Assembly: GCA_036960375.1 (NCBI GenBank)
Contig: JBALVY010000005.1
Location: 124,001 to 188,000, forward strand
DNA from: CAWVSB01 sp036960375
GTDB lineage: Bacteria > Pseudomonadota > Gammaproteobacteria > Pseudomonadales > CAWVSB01
Direction: 5' to 3'
DNA length: 64,000 nucleotides
The notes under the pieces are model-generated. The model saw only the letters and a program-made list of their open reading frames with translations, was not told the origin of the DNA and did not search any database. Shown here one piece after another: positions 26,757-35,980 of the stretch (its first letter is position 1; every line of letters begins with the position of its first letter). Made by a program: the position numbers and the translations under genes.

Positions 26757-26786
26757 TCGGGGACTGGCTTGCTAAGCGTTGACAGC

Positions 26787-26818
26787 AAAGGGGGGCATCT
26801 ATAAGGTTGCCCCCCTTT
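26787..26818 (+). terminator. Probable terminator after dsbC
   Basis: An 11-base-pair perfect stem, AAAGGGGGGCA with TGCCCCCCTTT, and a 10-base loop, 31 bases after the dsbC stop. The T run after the stem is short, so termination may be partial. It separates xerD-dsbC from hom-thrC-recJ. Confidence 0.75.
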
Positions 26819-26872
26819 AGTTTGGCTGGTTTTTCTCGCGGTGCGGGTGATTTTTGTTAAGGGGTATTTTCC

Positions 26873-28180
26873 TTGGAAGCGTTGAAAGTAGGGATCTGTG
26901 GCCTGGGTACGGTGGCCAGCGGTACCGTCAATGTATTGGCACGTAATAGCGATTTAATCACTGCCCGTGTTGGCCGTCCGGTGCAGGTTGTACATATTGG
27001 GGCGCGCCGTGATAACCCCGCCTGCGATGTGAGCGGCATCAAGGTCAGTCGCGATATTTTTGCCGTTGTTGAAGACCCCAATGTTGATGTTGTGGTAGAG
27101 CTGATAGGCGGTTATGAACCAGCCAGAGAGTTGGTACTAAAGGCTATTGCCAACGGCAAACATGTGGTGACCGCTAATAAGGCACTGATTGCAGTGCACG
27201 GTAATGAAATTTTTGCCGCAGCACGGGCCCAGGGTGTGGTAGTCGCTTATGAAGCTGCCGTCGCGGGCGGCATCCCCATCATTAAAGCTATGCGAGAAGG
27301 TTTGGCGGCTAACCGCATAGAGTGGCTGGCCGGTATTATCAATGGCACCGGTAACTTTATTCTTACTGAAATGCGCGATAAAGGCCGGCCTTTTGACGAC
27401 GTCTTGAAAGAGGCCCAAGAGCTTGGTTACGCTGAAGCTGACCCGACTTTTGATGTAGAAGGTATAGATGCGGCGCATAAATTAGTTATTCTGGCATCTT
27501 TGGCGTTTGGTATTCCACTGCAGTTTGACAAGGTCTTTACTGAAGGAATCAGTGCTATAGCGCCAGAGGACGTGGTTCATGCCGAGGAGTTGGGTTATCG
27601 CATAAAACATCTTGGTATAGCACGGCGATCTCCAAACGGTATTGAATTACGGGTTCATCCTACGTTGATTCCGGAAGGTCGATTGATAGCCAATGTAAAC
27701 GGTGTAAAAAATGCGGTATTAGTCGAAGCCGACGCAGTGGGGCCGACGCTGTATTATGGCGCTGGCGCCGGTGCTGAACCTACGGCTTCATCCGTAGTGG
27801 CAGATTTAGTTGATGTCGCGCGCGCCTATACTCTGGCTCCCGAGTGTCGTGTGCCTGCTTTGGGTTTTCATGCTGAGCACTTGAACGATGATAAAATTCT
27901 TCCAATAGAGGAAGTAGAAACTTCCTTCTATCTACGTTTGGAAGCCGAAGACAAACCCGGCGTTTTATCCTCTATCGCCCAGCTACTAAGTGAGGGCGGT
28001 ATCAGTATCGAGGCTCTTAATCAGAAACAACCCAAAGAGGGTGAGAAAACAGCATCAATGATATTGCTGACAAGTCGCGTCAAGGAAAAACACCTGGACG
28101 AAGCCGTTAGCAAAATAGAACAACTGGCCTCAGTGCACGGAAGTGTGGTGCGGCTGCGTATGGAATCACTGGACGGCTGA
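26873..28180 (+). CDS. hom: Homoserine dehydrogenase
   Basis: Monofunctional, 435 residues. NAD(P)-binding GICGLGTVASGTVNVL at the N-terminus, catalytic region ANKALIAVHG, GGIPIIKAMREGLAANRIEWLAGIINGTGNFIL and AEADPTFDVEGIDAAHKL, then a C-terminal ACT domain (about 350-430, YLRLEAEDKPGVLSSIAQLLSE) for threonine feedback. It reduces aspartate semialdehyde to homoserine. The start is TTG at 26873, supported by AAGGGG nine bases upstream and by the family N-terminus. Followed after 22 bases by thrC. Confidence 0.97.
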   Translation: MEALKVGICGLGTVASGTVNVLARNSDLITARVGRPVQVVHIGARRDNPACDVSGIKVSRDIFAVVEDPNVDVVVELIGGYEPARELVLKAIANGKHVVTANKALIAVHGNEIFAAARAQGVVVAYEAAVAGGIPIIKAMREGLAANRIEWLAGIINGTGNFILTEMRDKGRPFDDVLKEAQELGYAEADPTFDVEGIDAAHKLVILASLAFGIPLQFDKVFTEGISAIAPEDVVHAEELGYRIKHLGIARRSPNGIELRVHPTLIPEGRLIANVNGVKNAVLVEADAVGPTLYYGAGAGAEPTASSVVADLVDVARAYTLAPECRVPALGFHAEHLNDDKILPIEEVETSFYLRLEAEDKPGVLSSIAQLLSEGGISIEALNQKQPKEGEKTASMILLTSRVKEKHLDEAVSKIEQLASVHGSVVRLRMESLDG

Positions 28181-28202
28181 GGCCGGGTAACGGGACAAGA
28201 AC

Positions 28203-29606
28203 GTGAAATATATTAGTACCCGCGGGCAGGCGCCTGCTTTGGCTTTTGAGGATGTGGTATTGGCAGGCCTCGCCAGTGACGGCGGTTTGTATGTACCAGA
28301 AACTATTCCGCAATTTTCACAGGAAGAAATTGCCTCCTGGGCAGGTTTATCCTACGAAGAGCTGGCATTCAAAATCATGCACCCCTTTGTTGCCGGTGAA
28401 GTTGGTGACGATGACCTGCGCGGCTTGATCGAGAAAAGCTACGCGACTTTTCGTCACACCGCCATTGCGCCATTAGTACAAACCGGGCATAACGAATGGA
28501 TTTTAGAATTGTTTCAGGGACCGACCCTGGCGTTTAAAGACTTTGCCTTACAGTTTTTGGGCAATTTACTGGAATATATTTTAGCCAAGCGTGACCAGCG
28601 CGTTGTCATCCTGGGCGCTACCTCTGGAGATACAGGCTCAGCGGCCATTGAAGGTTGTCGTCATAGTGAACACGTGGACATTTTCATTCTGCACCCGCAC
28701 AACCGAGTATCAGAAGTTCAGCGTCGCCAGATGACGACGGTGATTGAAGACAACGTGCATAATATCGCCGTGGAAGGTAATTTTGACGATTGTCAGAATA
28801 TGGTGAAAGACAGTTTTTCTGATCAGTCATTTCTGCCGGATGGGCGGCCCTTGGTTGCCGTGAACTCGATCAACTGGGCGCGAATCATGGCTCAGATTGT
28901 CTATTATTTTTATGCCTCGCTGTCTGTTGGTGGTCCAGCACGTCCAGTGTCATTCTCCGTACCTACCGGGAACTTCGGTGACATTTTTGCCGGCTACCTG
29001 GCCAAGCGCATGGGCTTGCCAATCGATCAACTGATTATCGCGACTAACGCGAACGACATTTTACATCGTTGTATTAGCGAAAATGACCACAGTAAACAGC
29101 CTTTGGTGCATAGCTTGTCTCCCTCCATGGATATTATGGTGTCCAGCAACTTTGAGCGCATGCTGTTTGATCTTTACGATCGTGACGGCGCAGCAATTGC
29201 AGATTTAATGGCCAATTTTCAAAAGACCGGCAAGCTGGCATTAAGTGATACGGCCTTGTCTCGAGCGCGCAAGTTATTCAGCAGCTATCGTCTAGATGAT
29301 GATGCCATGCTTAAGGTGATTTACGACGTATTCGAATCAACCGAATACTTACTTGACCCTCACACTGCAGTGGGGGTGGATGCCGCCCGTAAATGCCGCC
29401 GCAATCAGGATATTCCGCTGATTTGTCTGGCCACGGCTCATCCGGCTAAGTTCCCTGAGGCGGTGGAGAAAGCTGGCGTCGATGAACAGCCACGTTTGCC
29501 GCATCACATGGTGGATCTATTTGAACGACCGGAGCGCTATAGCGTGCAGGAGAATAACCTGCACACTGTGCACAATTTTATCTCCGCTACCCTGAGTAAA
29601 GAATGA
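28203..29606 (+). CDS. thrC: Threonine synthase
   Basis: PLP enzyme of 467 residues converting phosphohomoserine to threonine. Seen: N-terminal MKYISTRGQAPALAFEDV, the PLP lysine in PTLAFKDFALQFLG, the phosphate-binding GATSGDTGSAAIEG, and SVPTGNFGDIFAGYLAKRMGLP. It starts with GTG. Family members of this length are of the longer, gammaproteobacterial type. Homoserine kinase (thrB/thrH) is not in the window. The stop overlaps recJ by four bases. Confidence 0.97.
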   Translation: MKYISTRGQAPALAFEDVVLAGLASDGGLYVPETIPQFSQEEIASWAGLSYEELAFKIMHPFVAGEVGDDDLRGLIEKSYATFRHTAIAPLVQTGHNEWILELFQGPTLAFKDFALQFLGNLLEYILAKRDQRVVILGATSGDTGSAAIEGCRHSEHVDIFILHPHNRVSEVQRRQMTTVIEDNVHNIAVEGNFDDCQNMVKDSFSDQSFLPDGRPLVAVNSINWARIMAQIVYYFYASLSVGGPARPVSFSVPTGNFGDIFAGYLAKRMGLPIDQLIIATNANDILHRCISENDHSKQPLVHSLSPSMDIMVSSNFERMLFDLYDRDGAAIADLMANFQKTGKLALSDTALSRARKLFSSYRLDDDAMLKVIYDVFESTEYLLDPHTAVGVDAARKCRRNQDIPLICLATAHPAKFPEAVEKAGVDEQPRLPHHMVDLFERPERYSVQENNLHTVHNFISATLSKE

Positions 29607-31342
29607 GTAAAAAACCTCAGCTAGTCATCAAGCGCCGGCAAGTTGATCTTGCCGGCGTTTCTTTTTCTAATGCGGTATCACCATTACTTCAACGAATATA
29701 TGCTGCGCGCGGCCTGAATACGGACGAGCAGCTGTCTCGTAAACTTAATCAATTGCCTGCCCCTTCTACAATGCTTGGTATGGCTGCTGCCCTTGAGCTT
29801 CTGGCACACGCCTTTAACCAGCAACAGTCTGTGCTCATTGTTGGCGATTTTGATGCAGACGGAGCCACCAGTACAACTCTTGCGGTGCTTGCTTTGCGCG
29901 CTATGGGTTTACATCAGGTCGACTTTCTTGTCCCCAACCGTTTCGAATACGGCTACGGTTTGACGCCCGAAATTGTCGAGCTAGCGCTGGACAATAAACC
30001 CGATCTGATTATCACAGTGGATAACGGAATTTCCAGCGTGTCGGGTGTCGCCTGTGCTCGGGCTGCGGGTATTGCGGTATTGATTACCGATCATCATCTG
30101 CCTGGCAGAGAGTTGCCAGATGCCAATGCCATACTGAATCCTAACCAGCACGGATGCGAATTTCCGACTAAAAATCTCGCCGGGGTCGGTGTTGTATTTT
30201 ATTTGTTGTCTGCCTTGCGCAGTTATTTGCGTGAAAAAGGCTGGTTTAGTCAGCAGGGTATTAGCGAGCCCAATATGGTGGGCTGGCTGGATCTGGTTGC
30301 GCTGGGCACCGTGGCTGATGTGGTGCCGCTCGATCAGGTGAATCGAGCCTTGGTCTATCAAGGGCTGGCAAGAATCAGGGCGGGGCAGGCTCGGCCGGGA
30401 ATCCATGCCATTCTAGAGTTGGCCAAGCGTCAACAGCATAGTCTGGTTGCTTCCGATCTGGGCTTTGCAGTGGGTCCTCGACTGAATGCGGCTGGCCGAC
30501 TTGATGATATGAGTATCGGTATTCAGTGTTTACTGGCGGATGACCCCTTTATTGCACGGCAATACGCCGCGCAATTAGATGAGTTTAACCGCGATAGGCG
30601 AGTAATTGAGTCCGGTATGCAAAGAGAAGCCGAAGCGGTATTGGCGCAGCTGGATTTTGATGAAGCTGAACTACCCTGGGGGCTATGCCTGTATGAGGAT
30701 GGTTGGCATCAGGGTGTAGTGGGTTTACTTGCTTCGCGTATCAAGGACAAGGTTCATCGCCCCGTCATCGCTTTTGCCGATGGCGACAATGGCGAGCTTA
30801 AGGGCTCGGCTAGATCCATTCCTGGCTTGCATATTCGCGATGCATTGGACGCAGTGGCAACATCTCATCCGGGTTTGATTACCAAATTTGGTGGTCACGC
30901 CATGGCGGCAGGTCTTTCTCTGCGTACTGAGGATTTTCCCGCTTTTAGCCAAGCGTTTGATGAAGAAGTAAGGCGCAACCTTGATGAGGCTGATATGCAT
31001 GCTGAGTTGTGGGTTGATGGCGAGCTGGAAGAGGCCGATTTTAATTTACCCCTTGCTGAAGACCTGCGTAATGCTGGTCCCTGGGGGCAGCTCTTTCCTG
31101 AACCCTTGTTTGAGGGTGATTTTCGTTTGGTTCAACAGCGTCTGGTCGGAGAAAAACACCTGAAATTGGTACTGGCGGTTGATAAGGCCGGTCAGCAATT
31201 AGTTGATGCAATCGCTTTTAACGTCGATCTGGAGCGTTGGCCGGATAATAGCTGCGAAACCGTGCATGTGGTCTATAAACTCGATATCAACGAGTGGCGC
31301 GGGCGTCAGACTTTACAGTTGATGGTTGAGAACCTGTTTTAA
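29603..31342 (+). CDS. recJ: Single-stranded-DNA-specific 5'-3' exonuclease RecJ
   Basis: 579 residues. DHH family: motif I DFDADGATSTTLAVLAL, TVDNGISS, motif III TDHHLPG, DLVALGTVADVVPL; the DHHA1 region has FADGDNGELKGSARSIPGLHIRDAL and GGHAMAAGLSL; a C-terminal OB-like domain follows. Acts in recombination (RecFOR pathway), mismatch and base-excision repair. The ATGA overlap with thrC couples it to the threonine genes by position only, as in Pseudomonas. Confidence 0.97.
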   Translation: MSKKPQLVIKRRQVDLAGVSFSNAVSPLLQRIYAARGLNTDEQLSRKLNQLPAPSTMLGMAAALELLAHAFNQQQSVLIVGDFDADGATSTTLAVLALRAMGLHQVDFLVPNRFEYGYGLTPEIVELALDNKPDLIITVDNGISSVSGVACARAAGIAVLITDHHLPGRELPDANAILNPNQHGCEFPTKNLAGVGVVFYLLSALRSYLREKGWFSQQGISEPNMVGWLDLVALGTVADVVPLDQVNRALVYQGLARIRAGQARPGIHAILELAKRQQHSLVASDLGFAVGPRLNAAGRLDDMSIGIQCLLADDPFIARQYAAQLDEFNRDRRVIESGMQREAEAVLAQLDFDEAELPWGLCLYEDGWHQGVVGLLASRIKDKVHRPVIAFADGDNGELKGSARSIPGLHIRDALDAVATSHPGLITKFGGHAMAAGLSLRTEDFPAFSQAFDEEVRRNLDEADMHAELWVDGELEEADFNLPLAEDLRNAGPWGQLFPEPLFEGDFRLVQQRLVGEKHLKLVLAVDKAGQQLVDAIAFNVDLERWPDNSCETVHVVYKLDINEWRGRQTLQLMVENLF

Positions 31343-31434
31343 TACAGGCAGATAAATTGCTTGAAAACCTGTTTAAAAGCAAGCGCTTGAGGTAGAATTG
31401 CGGTCGTTTTTATTATCTCAGGCCTTGCCTTTTT

Positions 31435-32542
31435 ATGTTGGAAATCAATCCGTTAGTCAATCAGATTAAAGACCTCACCGCACGTACCGATGTATTGCGG
31501 AGGTATCTTTGACTACGCCAACAAGTGTGAGCGTTTAACGGAAGTTGAATTGGAGCTGGGCGAGCCAGCCGTATGGGAGAACCCGGAGCGGGCCCAGGCA
31601 TTAGGTAAAGAGCGTTCTTCATTGGAAGCGGTAGTCAAAACTATTGATGATATGGACGCCGGTTTAATAGACTGTGCCGAATTACTGCAAATGGCTTCTG
31701 AAGAAGACGATACCGAGTCAGTTGAATCAGTTGCCGATGATCTGGCGGCGTTAGAAGCACAATTAGCCAAACTCGAATTTCGACGCATGTTCTCTGGTGC
31801 AATGGATGCCAATAGCGCCTATCTCGATATTCAGTCAGGTTCCGGTGGTACCGAAGCCCAGGATTGGGCAGAAATGGTTCTGCGCATGTATTTGCGTTGG
31901 GGAGAGGCCAGAGGCTTCAAAACACAGCTCGAGGAAGCGTCATCGGGCGATGTGGCAGGCATAAAAAGTGCGACTATCCGTTTTGAGGGCGAATATGCCT
32001 TCGGTTGGTTGCGCACTGAAACAGGCGTGCATCGCTTGGTGCGTAAATCTCCCTTCGATTCTGGTAATCGCCGTCATACATCATTTTGCTCAGTCTTTGT
32101 CTCGCCTGAAATCGACGACAATATAGAGATTGATATTAACCCCTCAGATCTGCGAACGGATACTTACCGTGCCAGTGGAGCCGGCGGTCAGCACGTCAAC
32201 AAAACTGACTCTGCTGTGCGTATTACACACGAGCCCACCGGTGTGGTGGTACAGTGCCAGAGTGAACGGTCCCAGCACCAGAATCGTGACAACTGTATGA
32301 AGATGCTGCGCGCTAAACTATACGAACTCGAAATGCTTAAGCGCTCCGAGGCAGCACAAGCCGTAGAAGACTTAAAGTCGGATATAGGTTGGGGCAGTCA
32401 GATTCGATCTTATGTGCTGGATGATCAGCGTATTAAGGATTTACGTACTAACGTACAAACCAGTAACTGTCAGGCTGTATTAGATGGTGATCTGGATATG
32501 TTTATGGAAGCCAGTCTCAAGTCTGGTGTCGATTCGGCCTAA
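31435..32542 (+). CDS. prfB: Peptide chain release factor 2 (programmed +1 frameshift)
   Basis: RF2 recognises UGA and UAA stops. Translation starts at ATG 31435 (MLEINPLVNQIKDLTARTDV), reaches CTT at 31507-31509 and meets in-frame TGA at 31510-31512. A +1 slip reads GAC (31511-31513) and continues to 32542, giving 368 residues in total. The second part has the peptide anticodon-like region, SGSGGTEAQDWAEM, the GGQ motif in SGAGGQHVNKTDSAVRI, and NRRHTSFCSVFVSP. Coordinates thus join 31435-31509 and 31511-32542. It is followed by lysS, the usual order. Confidence 0.97.
31499..31513 (+). other. prfB programmed frameshift signal
   Basis: GGAGG at 31499-31503, then TAT-CTT-TGA-C. This is the classical RF2 autoregulation device: an internal Shine-Dalgarno-like sequence three bases before CTT, a slippery CUU, and a poorly recognised UGA-C stop. 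Low RF2 lets the ribosome shift to +1; high RF2 ends translation after 25 residues. Confidence 0.95.
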
Positions 32543-32570
32543 TAGGGCCAAAAAAGAGATGAAGCACACA

Positions 32571-34049
32571 ATGAGTAATGATCAAGAGCAAGCGCAGGAC
32601 GAAAACCGACTAATTGCCGAGCGGCGCGCCAAGTTAAACTTGTTGCGCGCAGAGGGTAAGGCTTTTCCAAATACTTTTCGTCGAGATTCGCTAGCCGCAG
32701 AGTTGCAAGCGGCTCACGGAGATAAATCAAAGGAAGAACTAGCAGAGCTGAATATTACGGTCGCTGTAGCTGGTCGTATGATGCTGGATCGAAAAGCTTT
32801 TAAAGTGCTACAGGACATGTCCGGTCGTATTCAGGTTTACGCGACAAAAGAGGTTCAGCAAGAGACTAAAACCTGGGATATGGGCGATATCATTGGCGTG
32901 CGCGGCATCTTGTGTAAGTCAGGCAAAGGTGATTTGTATGTAATGATGGATGAGTACGAGTTACTGACCAAGTCATTAAGGCCGCTCCCTGAGAAGCATA
33001 AAGGCCTAACCGATACGGAAGCCCGTTATCGCCAGCGTTATGTCGATTTGATCGTTAACGAAGAGTCTCGCAAAGTATTTAAAATACGCTCACAAATGAT
33101 TGACGGCATTCGTGACTATCTTACTGATCGTGATTTTCTCGAAGCTGAAACGCCGATGATGCAAGTTATTCCAGGGGGTGCAGCTGCTCGACCTTTCGTG
33201 ACCTATCACAATTCTCTCGACCTGCAGATGTATCTGCGTATAGCGCCTGAGCTGTATCTCAAACGTTTGGTTGTGGGCGGTTTTGAAAAAGTATTTGAGA
33301 TAAATCGTAACTTTCGTAATGAAGGTTTAAGCACCCGTCATAACCCCGAATTTACTATGCTGGAATTTTACCAGGCCTATGCTGATTACAAGGACCTGAT
33401 GGATTTGACCGAAGATATGCTGCGTTATTTGGCGCTGCGAGTATTGGGCACTACCACAGTAACGTATCAAGGGAGCGAATATGATTTTGCCGCGCCCTTC
33501 ATCCGTATCAGCGTATTTGATTCTATTTTGCACTACAACCCGGACTTGCAGGCAAGCCAGATAGATAACATCGATGCCGCTCGTGAAGTGGCGGAGAACC
33601 TTGGCGTGCCATTGAAAGACAGCTACGGCCTGGGCAAGGTACAGATTGAGATATTTGAAAAAACAGTAGAACATCGATTGGACCAGCCCACCTTTATTAC
33701 GGAGTATCCAACTGAGGTTTCTCCACTGGCGCGGCGCAGCGATAGTGATCCTTTTGTTACCGATCGATTTGAATTTTTTGTCGGCGGTAGAGAAATTGCT
33801 AACGGATTTTCTGAGCTTAACGATGCGGAAGATCAGGCCGAGCGTTTTATGGCGCAGGTTGTGGATAAAGACGCTGGCGATGATGAAGCGATGCATTATG
33901 ATGCCGATTACATTACCGCGCTCGAATACGGTTTGCCGCCGACGGCAGGAGAGGGCATTGGTATAGATCGCCTGGTAATGCTCTTCACCGACCAGCCATC
34001 AATTCGTGACGTATTGTTGTTTCCTCATATGCGACCACAGGCTCAATAA
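32571..34049 (+). CDS. lysS: Lysyl-tRNA synthetase (class II)
   Basis: 492 residues. N-terminal OB-fold anticodon-binding domain (about 60-170, VAGRMMLDRKAFKVLQDMSGRIQVY) and class II catalytic core: motif 1 around DFLEAETPMMQVIPGGAAARPF, motif 2 NRNFRNEGLSTRHNPEFTMLE, motif 3 GEGIGIDRLVMLFT. The start at ATG 32571 is preferred because it gives the family N-terminus (EQAQDENRLIAERRAKL) with GAAG six bases upstream; an ATG at 32559 is also possible. It follows prfB after 28 bases. No T-box or other leader is seen in front. Confidence 0.97.
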   Translation: MSNDQEQAQDENRLIAERRAKLNLLRAEGKAFPNTFRRDSLAAELQAAHGDKSKEELAELNITVAVAGRMMLDRKAFKVLQDMSGRIQVYATKEVQQETKTWDMGDIIGVRGILCKSGKGDLYVMMDEYELLTKSLRPLPEKHKGLTDTEARYRQRYVDLIVNEESRKVFKIRSQMIDGIRDYLTDRDFLEAETPMMQVIPGGAAARPFVTYHNSLDLQMYLRIAPELYLKRLVVGGFEKVFEINRNFRNEGLSTRHNPEFTMLEFYQAYADYKDLMDLTEDMLRYLALRVLGTTTVTYQGSEYDFAAPFIRISVFDSILHYNPDLQASQIDNIDAAREVAENLGVPLKDSYGLGKVQIEIFEKTVEHRLDQPTFITEYPTEVSPLARRSDSDPFVTDRFEFFVGGREIANGFSELNDAEDQAERFMAQVVDKDAGDDEAMHYDADYITALEYGLPPTAGEGIGIDRLVMLFTDQPSIRDVLLFPHMRPQAQ

Positions 34050-34050
34050 A

Positions 34051-34689
34051 ATGTCTGACTTGGGCGAATTGCGCAGAGAGTATCGTTGGGGCGGTTTGTC
34101 TCGCGACGACCTGGACAATGACCCGGTTAGCCAGTTTAATAAGTGGTTTGACATAGCGCGTGACGCTGGGGTGAATGACCCCAGTGCCATGGTCGTTGCG
34201 ACAGTAAATGCTCAGGGGCAGCCTAATCAACGTACTGTATTACTGAAATATTTCGACCGGAGTGGTTTTGTTTTTTTTACTAATATGGAAAGTACAAAAG
34301 CCAAAGAGCTTGCTGGCAACGACCAGATCAGCTTGCTATTTCCATGGTATGAACTCGATCGGCAGGTGATCATTCGCGGCACGGCAACCCAGGTCTCCAG
34401 CGTCGACGCGGCACGCTATTTTTTATCCAGACCCCATGATAGCCAGATCGCCACTTGGATAAGTGACCAGAGTCGACCGGTGAAATCTCGTCAGATGTTA
34501 ATGGCAAAATTTGATGAGGTAAAAACGCGTTTCGCCTCTGGTGACATGAGCGTACCCAAATTTTGGGGTGGCTATCGGATAGAGCCACAAACGGTAGAAT
34601 TTTGGCAGGGTCGCGAGAGTCGCCTGCATGATCGCTTTTATTACACACGTACAGATTCCGAATGGCATATCGAAAGGTTAGCCCCCTGA
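34051..34689 (+). CDS. pdxH: Pyridoxamine/pyridoxine 5'-phosphate oxidase
   Basis: FMN enzyme of 212 residues producing pyridoxal phosphate. Motifs: NQRTVLLKYFDRSGFVFFTN, FPWYELDRQVIIRGTA, and the C-terminal FWGGYRIEPQTVEFWQGRESRLHDR signature. It starts one base after the lysS stop, so readthrough transcription is likely. PLP is a cofactor for several enzymes coded nearby (EctB, ThrC, IscS), though no link is implied by location. Confidence 0.97.
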   Translation: MSDLGELRREYRWGGLSRDDLDNDPVSQFNKWFDIARDAGVNDPSAMVVATVNAQGQPNQRTVLLKYFDRSGFVFFTNMESTKAKELAGNDQISLLFPWYELDRQVIIRGTATQVSSVDAARYFLSRPHDSQIATWISDQSRPVKSRQMLMAKFDEVKTRFASGDMSVPKFWGGYRIEPQTVEFWQGRESRLHDRFYYTRTDSEWHIERLAP

Positions 34690-34710
34690 TTTCTAAGGAC
34701 CCATAAATCG

Positions 34711-35574
34711 ATGTCCGCTTACAAAGAAATCACCTATAGCAGTGCTGATGGCCTGCAGTTATATGCCCGTGATTATAATTCATCACGCTCGGGCCCTGTA
34801 TTGCTGATGATGCATGGTCTAACTCGAAATAGCGCAGATTTTGAGGCTTTATGTGATTTGCTGGGCGATCGCTATCGTATGCTGGTTGCTGACCAGCGGG
34901 GCCGGGGCTTGTCTGACTGGGATCCCAATCCGGCTAATTATCAGCTGCCTGTTTATGCCTCCGATATGTTCGCCCTGCTTGATAGTCAGTCTGTGACGGA
35001 AGTTATTCTTATTGGTACTTCTATGGGCGGTTTGATGGCAATGATTATGACTTCATTGCGACCTGAAATTATTCGAGCTGTGATTCTCAACGACATAGGG
35101 CCGGAGATAGACCCGCAGGGTGTGGCAAGAATTAAGTCCTACGTCGGCAAGTCTATGACTGTTAGCAATTGGGATGAAGCCGCGGCCCAGTGTGCACGGG
35201 CAAATGGGCCGGCTTTTCCTGAGCTTACTGCTCCGCAGTGGCTACAGCTTGCCAAACGGACCTACCGGGAAGACGACAATGGTGTGCCAGTTCTAGCCTA
35301 TGATCTCGCCATTTCCCAGGCTATAGAAGAAGATCAAGAAAGTGCCGCGCCAGCAGATTTATGGCCGCTATTTGATGTTATGGCAGGCCTGCCTCTATTG
35401 GTAATTAGGGGCGCCTTGTCGGACATCTTGTCGCAGGTTTGTGTGGACAAAATGGTCGCGCGCCATTCGGGTGTGAAGGCTGTCTCGGTAACGGGGGTGG
35501 GCCACGCGCCGATGCTGGATGAGCTTGAGGCGATCAAAGCTATTCAAGATTTTCTGGCATCATTAGATTGTTAA
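34711..35574 (+). CDS. Alpha/beta-fold hydrolase
   Basis: 287 residues, soluble. The fold is complete: oxyanion region MMHGLTRNSADFE, VADQRGRGLSDWDPNP, nucleophile elbow GTSMGGLMAM, catalytic Asp after LLVIRGALSD and His in GVGHAPMLDE. Similar to esterases, lactonases and 3-oxoadipate enol-lactonase-type hydrolases, but the substrate cannot be inferred. It follows pdxH by 21 bases and converges on a SirB2-family gene. Confidence 0.87.
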   Translation: MSAYKEITYSSADGLQLYARDYNSSRSGPVLLMMHGLTRNSADFEALCDLLGDRYRMLVADQRGRGLSDWDPNPANYQLPVYASDMFALLDSQSVTEVILIGTSMGGLMAMIMTSLRPEIIRAVILNDIGPEIDPQGVARIKSYVGKSMTVSNWDEAAAQCARANGPAFPELTAPQWLQLAKRTYREDDNGVPVLAYDLAISQAIEEDQESAAPADLWPLFDVMAGLPLLVIRGALSDILSQVCVDKMVARHSGVKAVSVTGVGHAPMLDELEAIKAIQDFLASLDC

Positions 35575-35583
35575 TAGTTGAAC

Positions 35584-35964
35584 CTAGCTAAAAATAAGTA
35601 CCGATTTGTGCATCGCAGTCCAGATCATCAGCACGGCACAGCTTAGTGCGATTAAATATGATCCAATTCTAAATACACGCTGACTGCCTAGTCGAAAGGC
35701 GATCATACCGAAGGCGATATACGCGAGTAGTGCCAGCATTTTACTGCTTAGCCAGGCCGAGTTAGCAAAAGGATATTGATGGCTTTGGGTCGCCAAATAT
35801 ACGCCAGTAGCGAGTAAACAGGTATCGATTACATGCGGTAGGGTTCTTATTAGCGAGTGGCTGAGTCTGCCCGGGCTAACCATCAATAACATGCCGCGGT
35901 AAATAAAGCCTGCTACGGAAATAAAAGCCAGTACCATGTGAATGGTTTTGATATCTATATACAT
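35584..35964 (-). CDS. SirB2-family integral membrane protein
   Basis: 126 residues with four predicted membrane helices (DIKTIHMVLAFISVAGFIYRG; the TLPHVIDTCLLATGVYLA region; SSKMLALLAYIAFGMIAFRLG; YLIALSCAVLMIWTAMHKS). SirB2 homologues were first linked to invasion gene control in Salmonella, but the biochemical role is unknown. The start at ATG 35964 lies 16 bases past the xseA stop; an earlier in-frame ATG would place the N-terminus inside xseA and add a non-membrane tail, so it is disfavoured. Confidence 0.82.
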   Translation of the reverse strand: MYIDIKTIHMVLAFISVAGFIYRGMLLMVSPGRLSHSLIRTLPHVIDTCLLATGVYLATQSHQYPFANSAWLSSKMLALLAYIAFGMIAFRLGSQRVFRIGSYLIALSCAVLMIWTAMHKSVLIFS

Positions 35965-35980
35965 AAAGAGAGATTCTTTC

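Noticed and set aside
31490..31510. ATG 31490 as a normal start of prfB without a frameshift
   Set aside because: The upstream frame encodes the standard RF2 N-terminus and the frameshift signal is complete.
32543..32570. T-box or other leader RNA in front of lysS
   Set aside because: The prfB-lysS gap is only 28 bases and holds just a ribosome-binding region.
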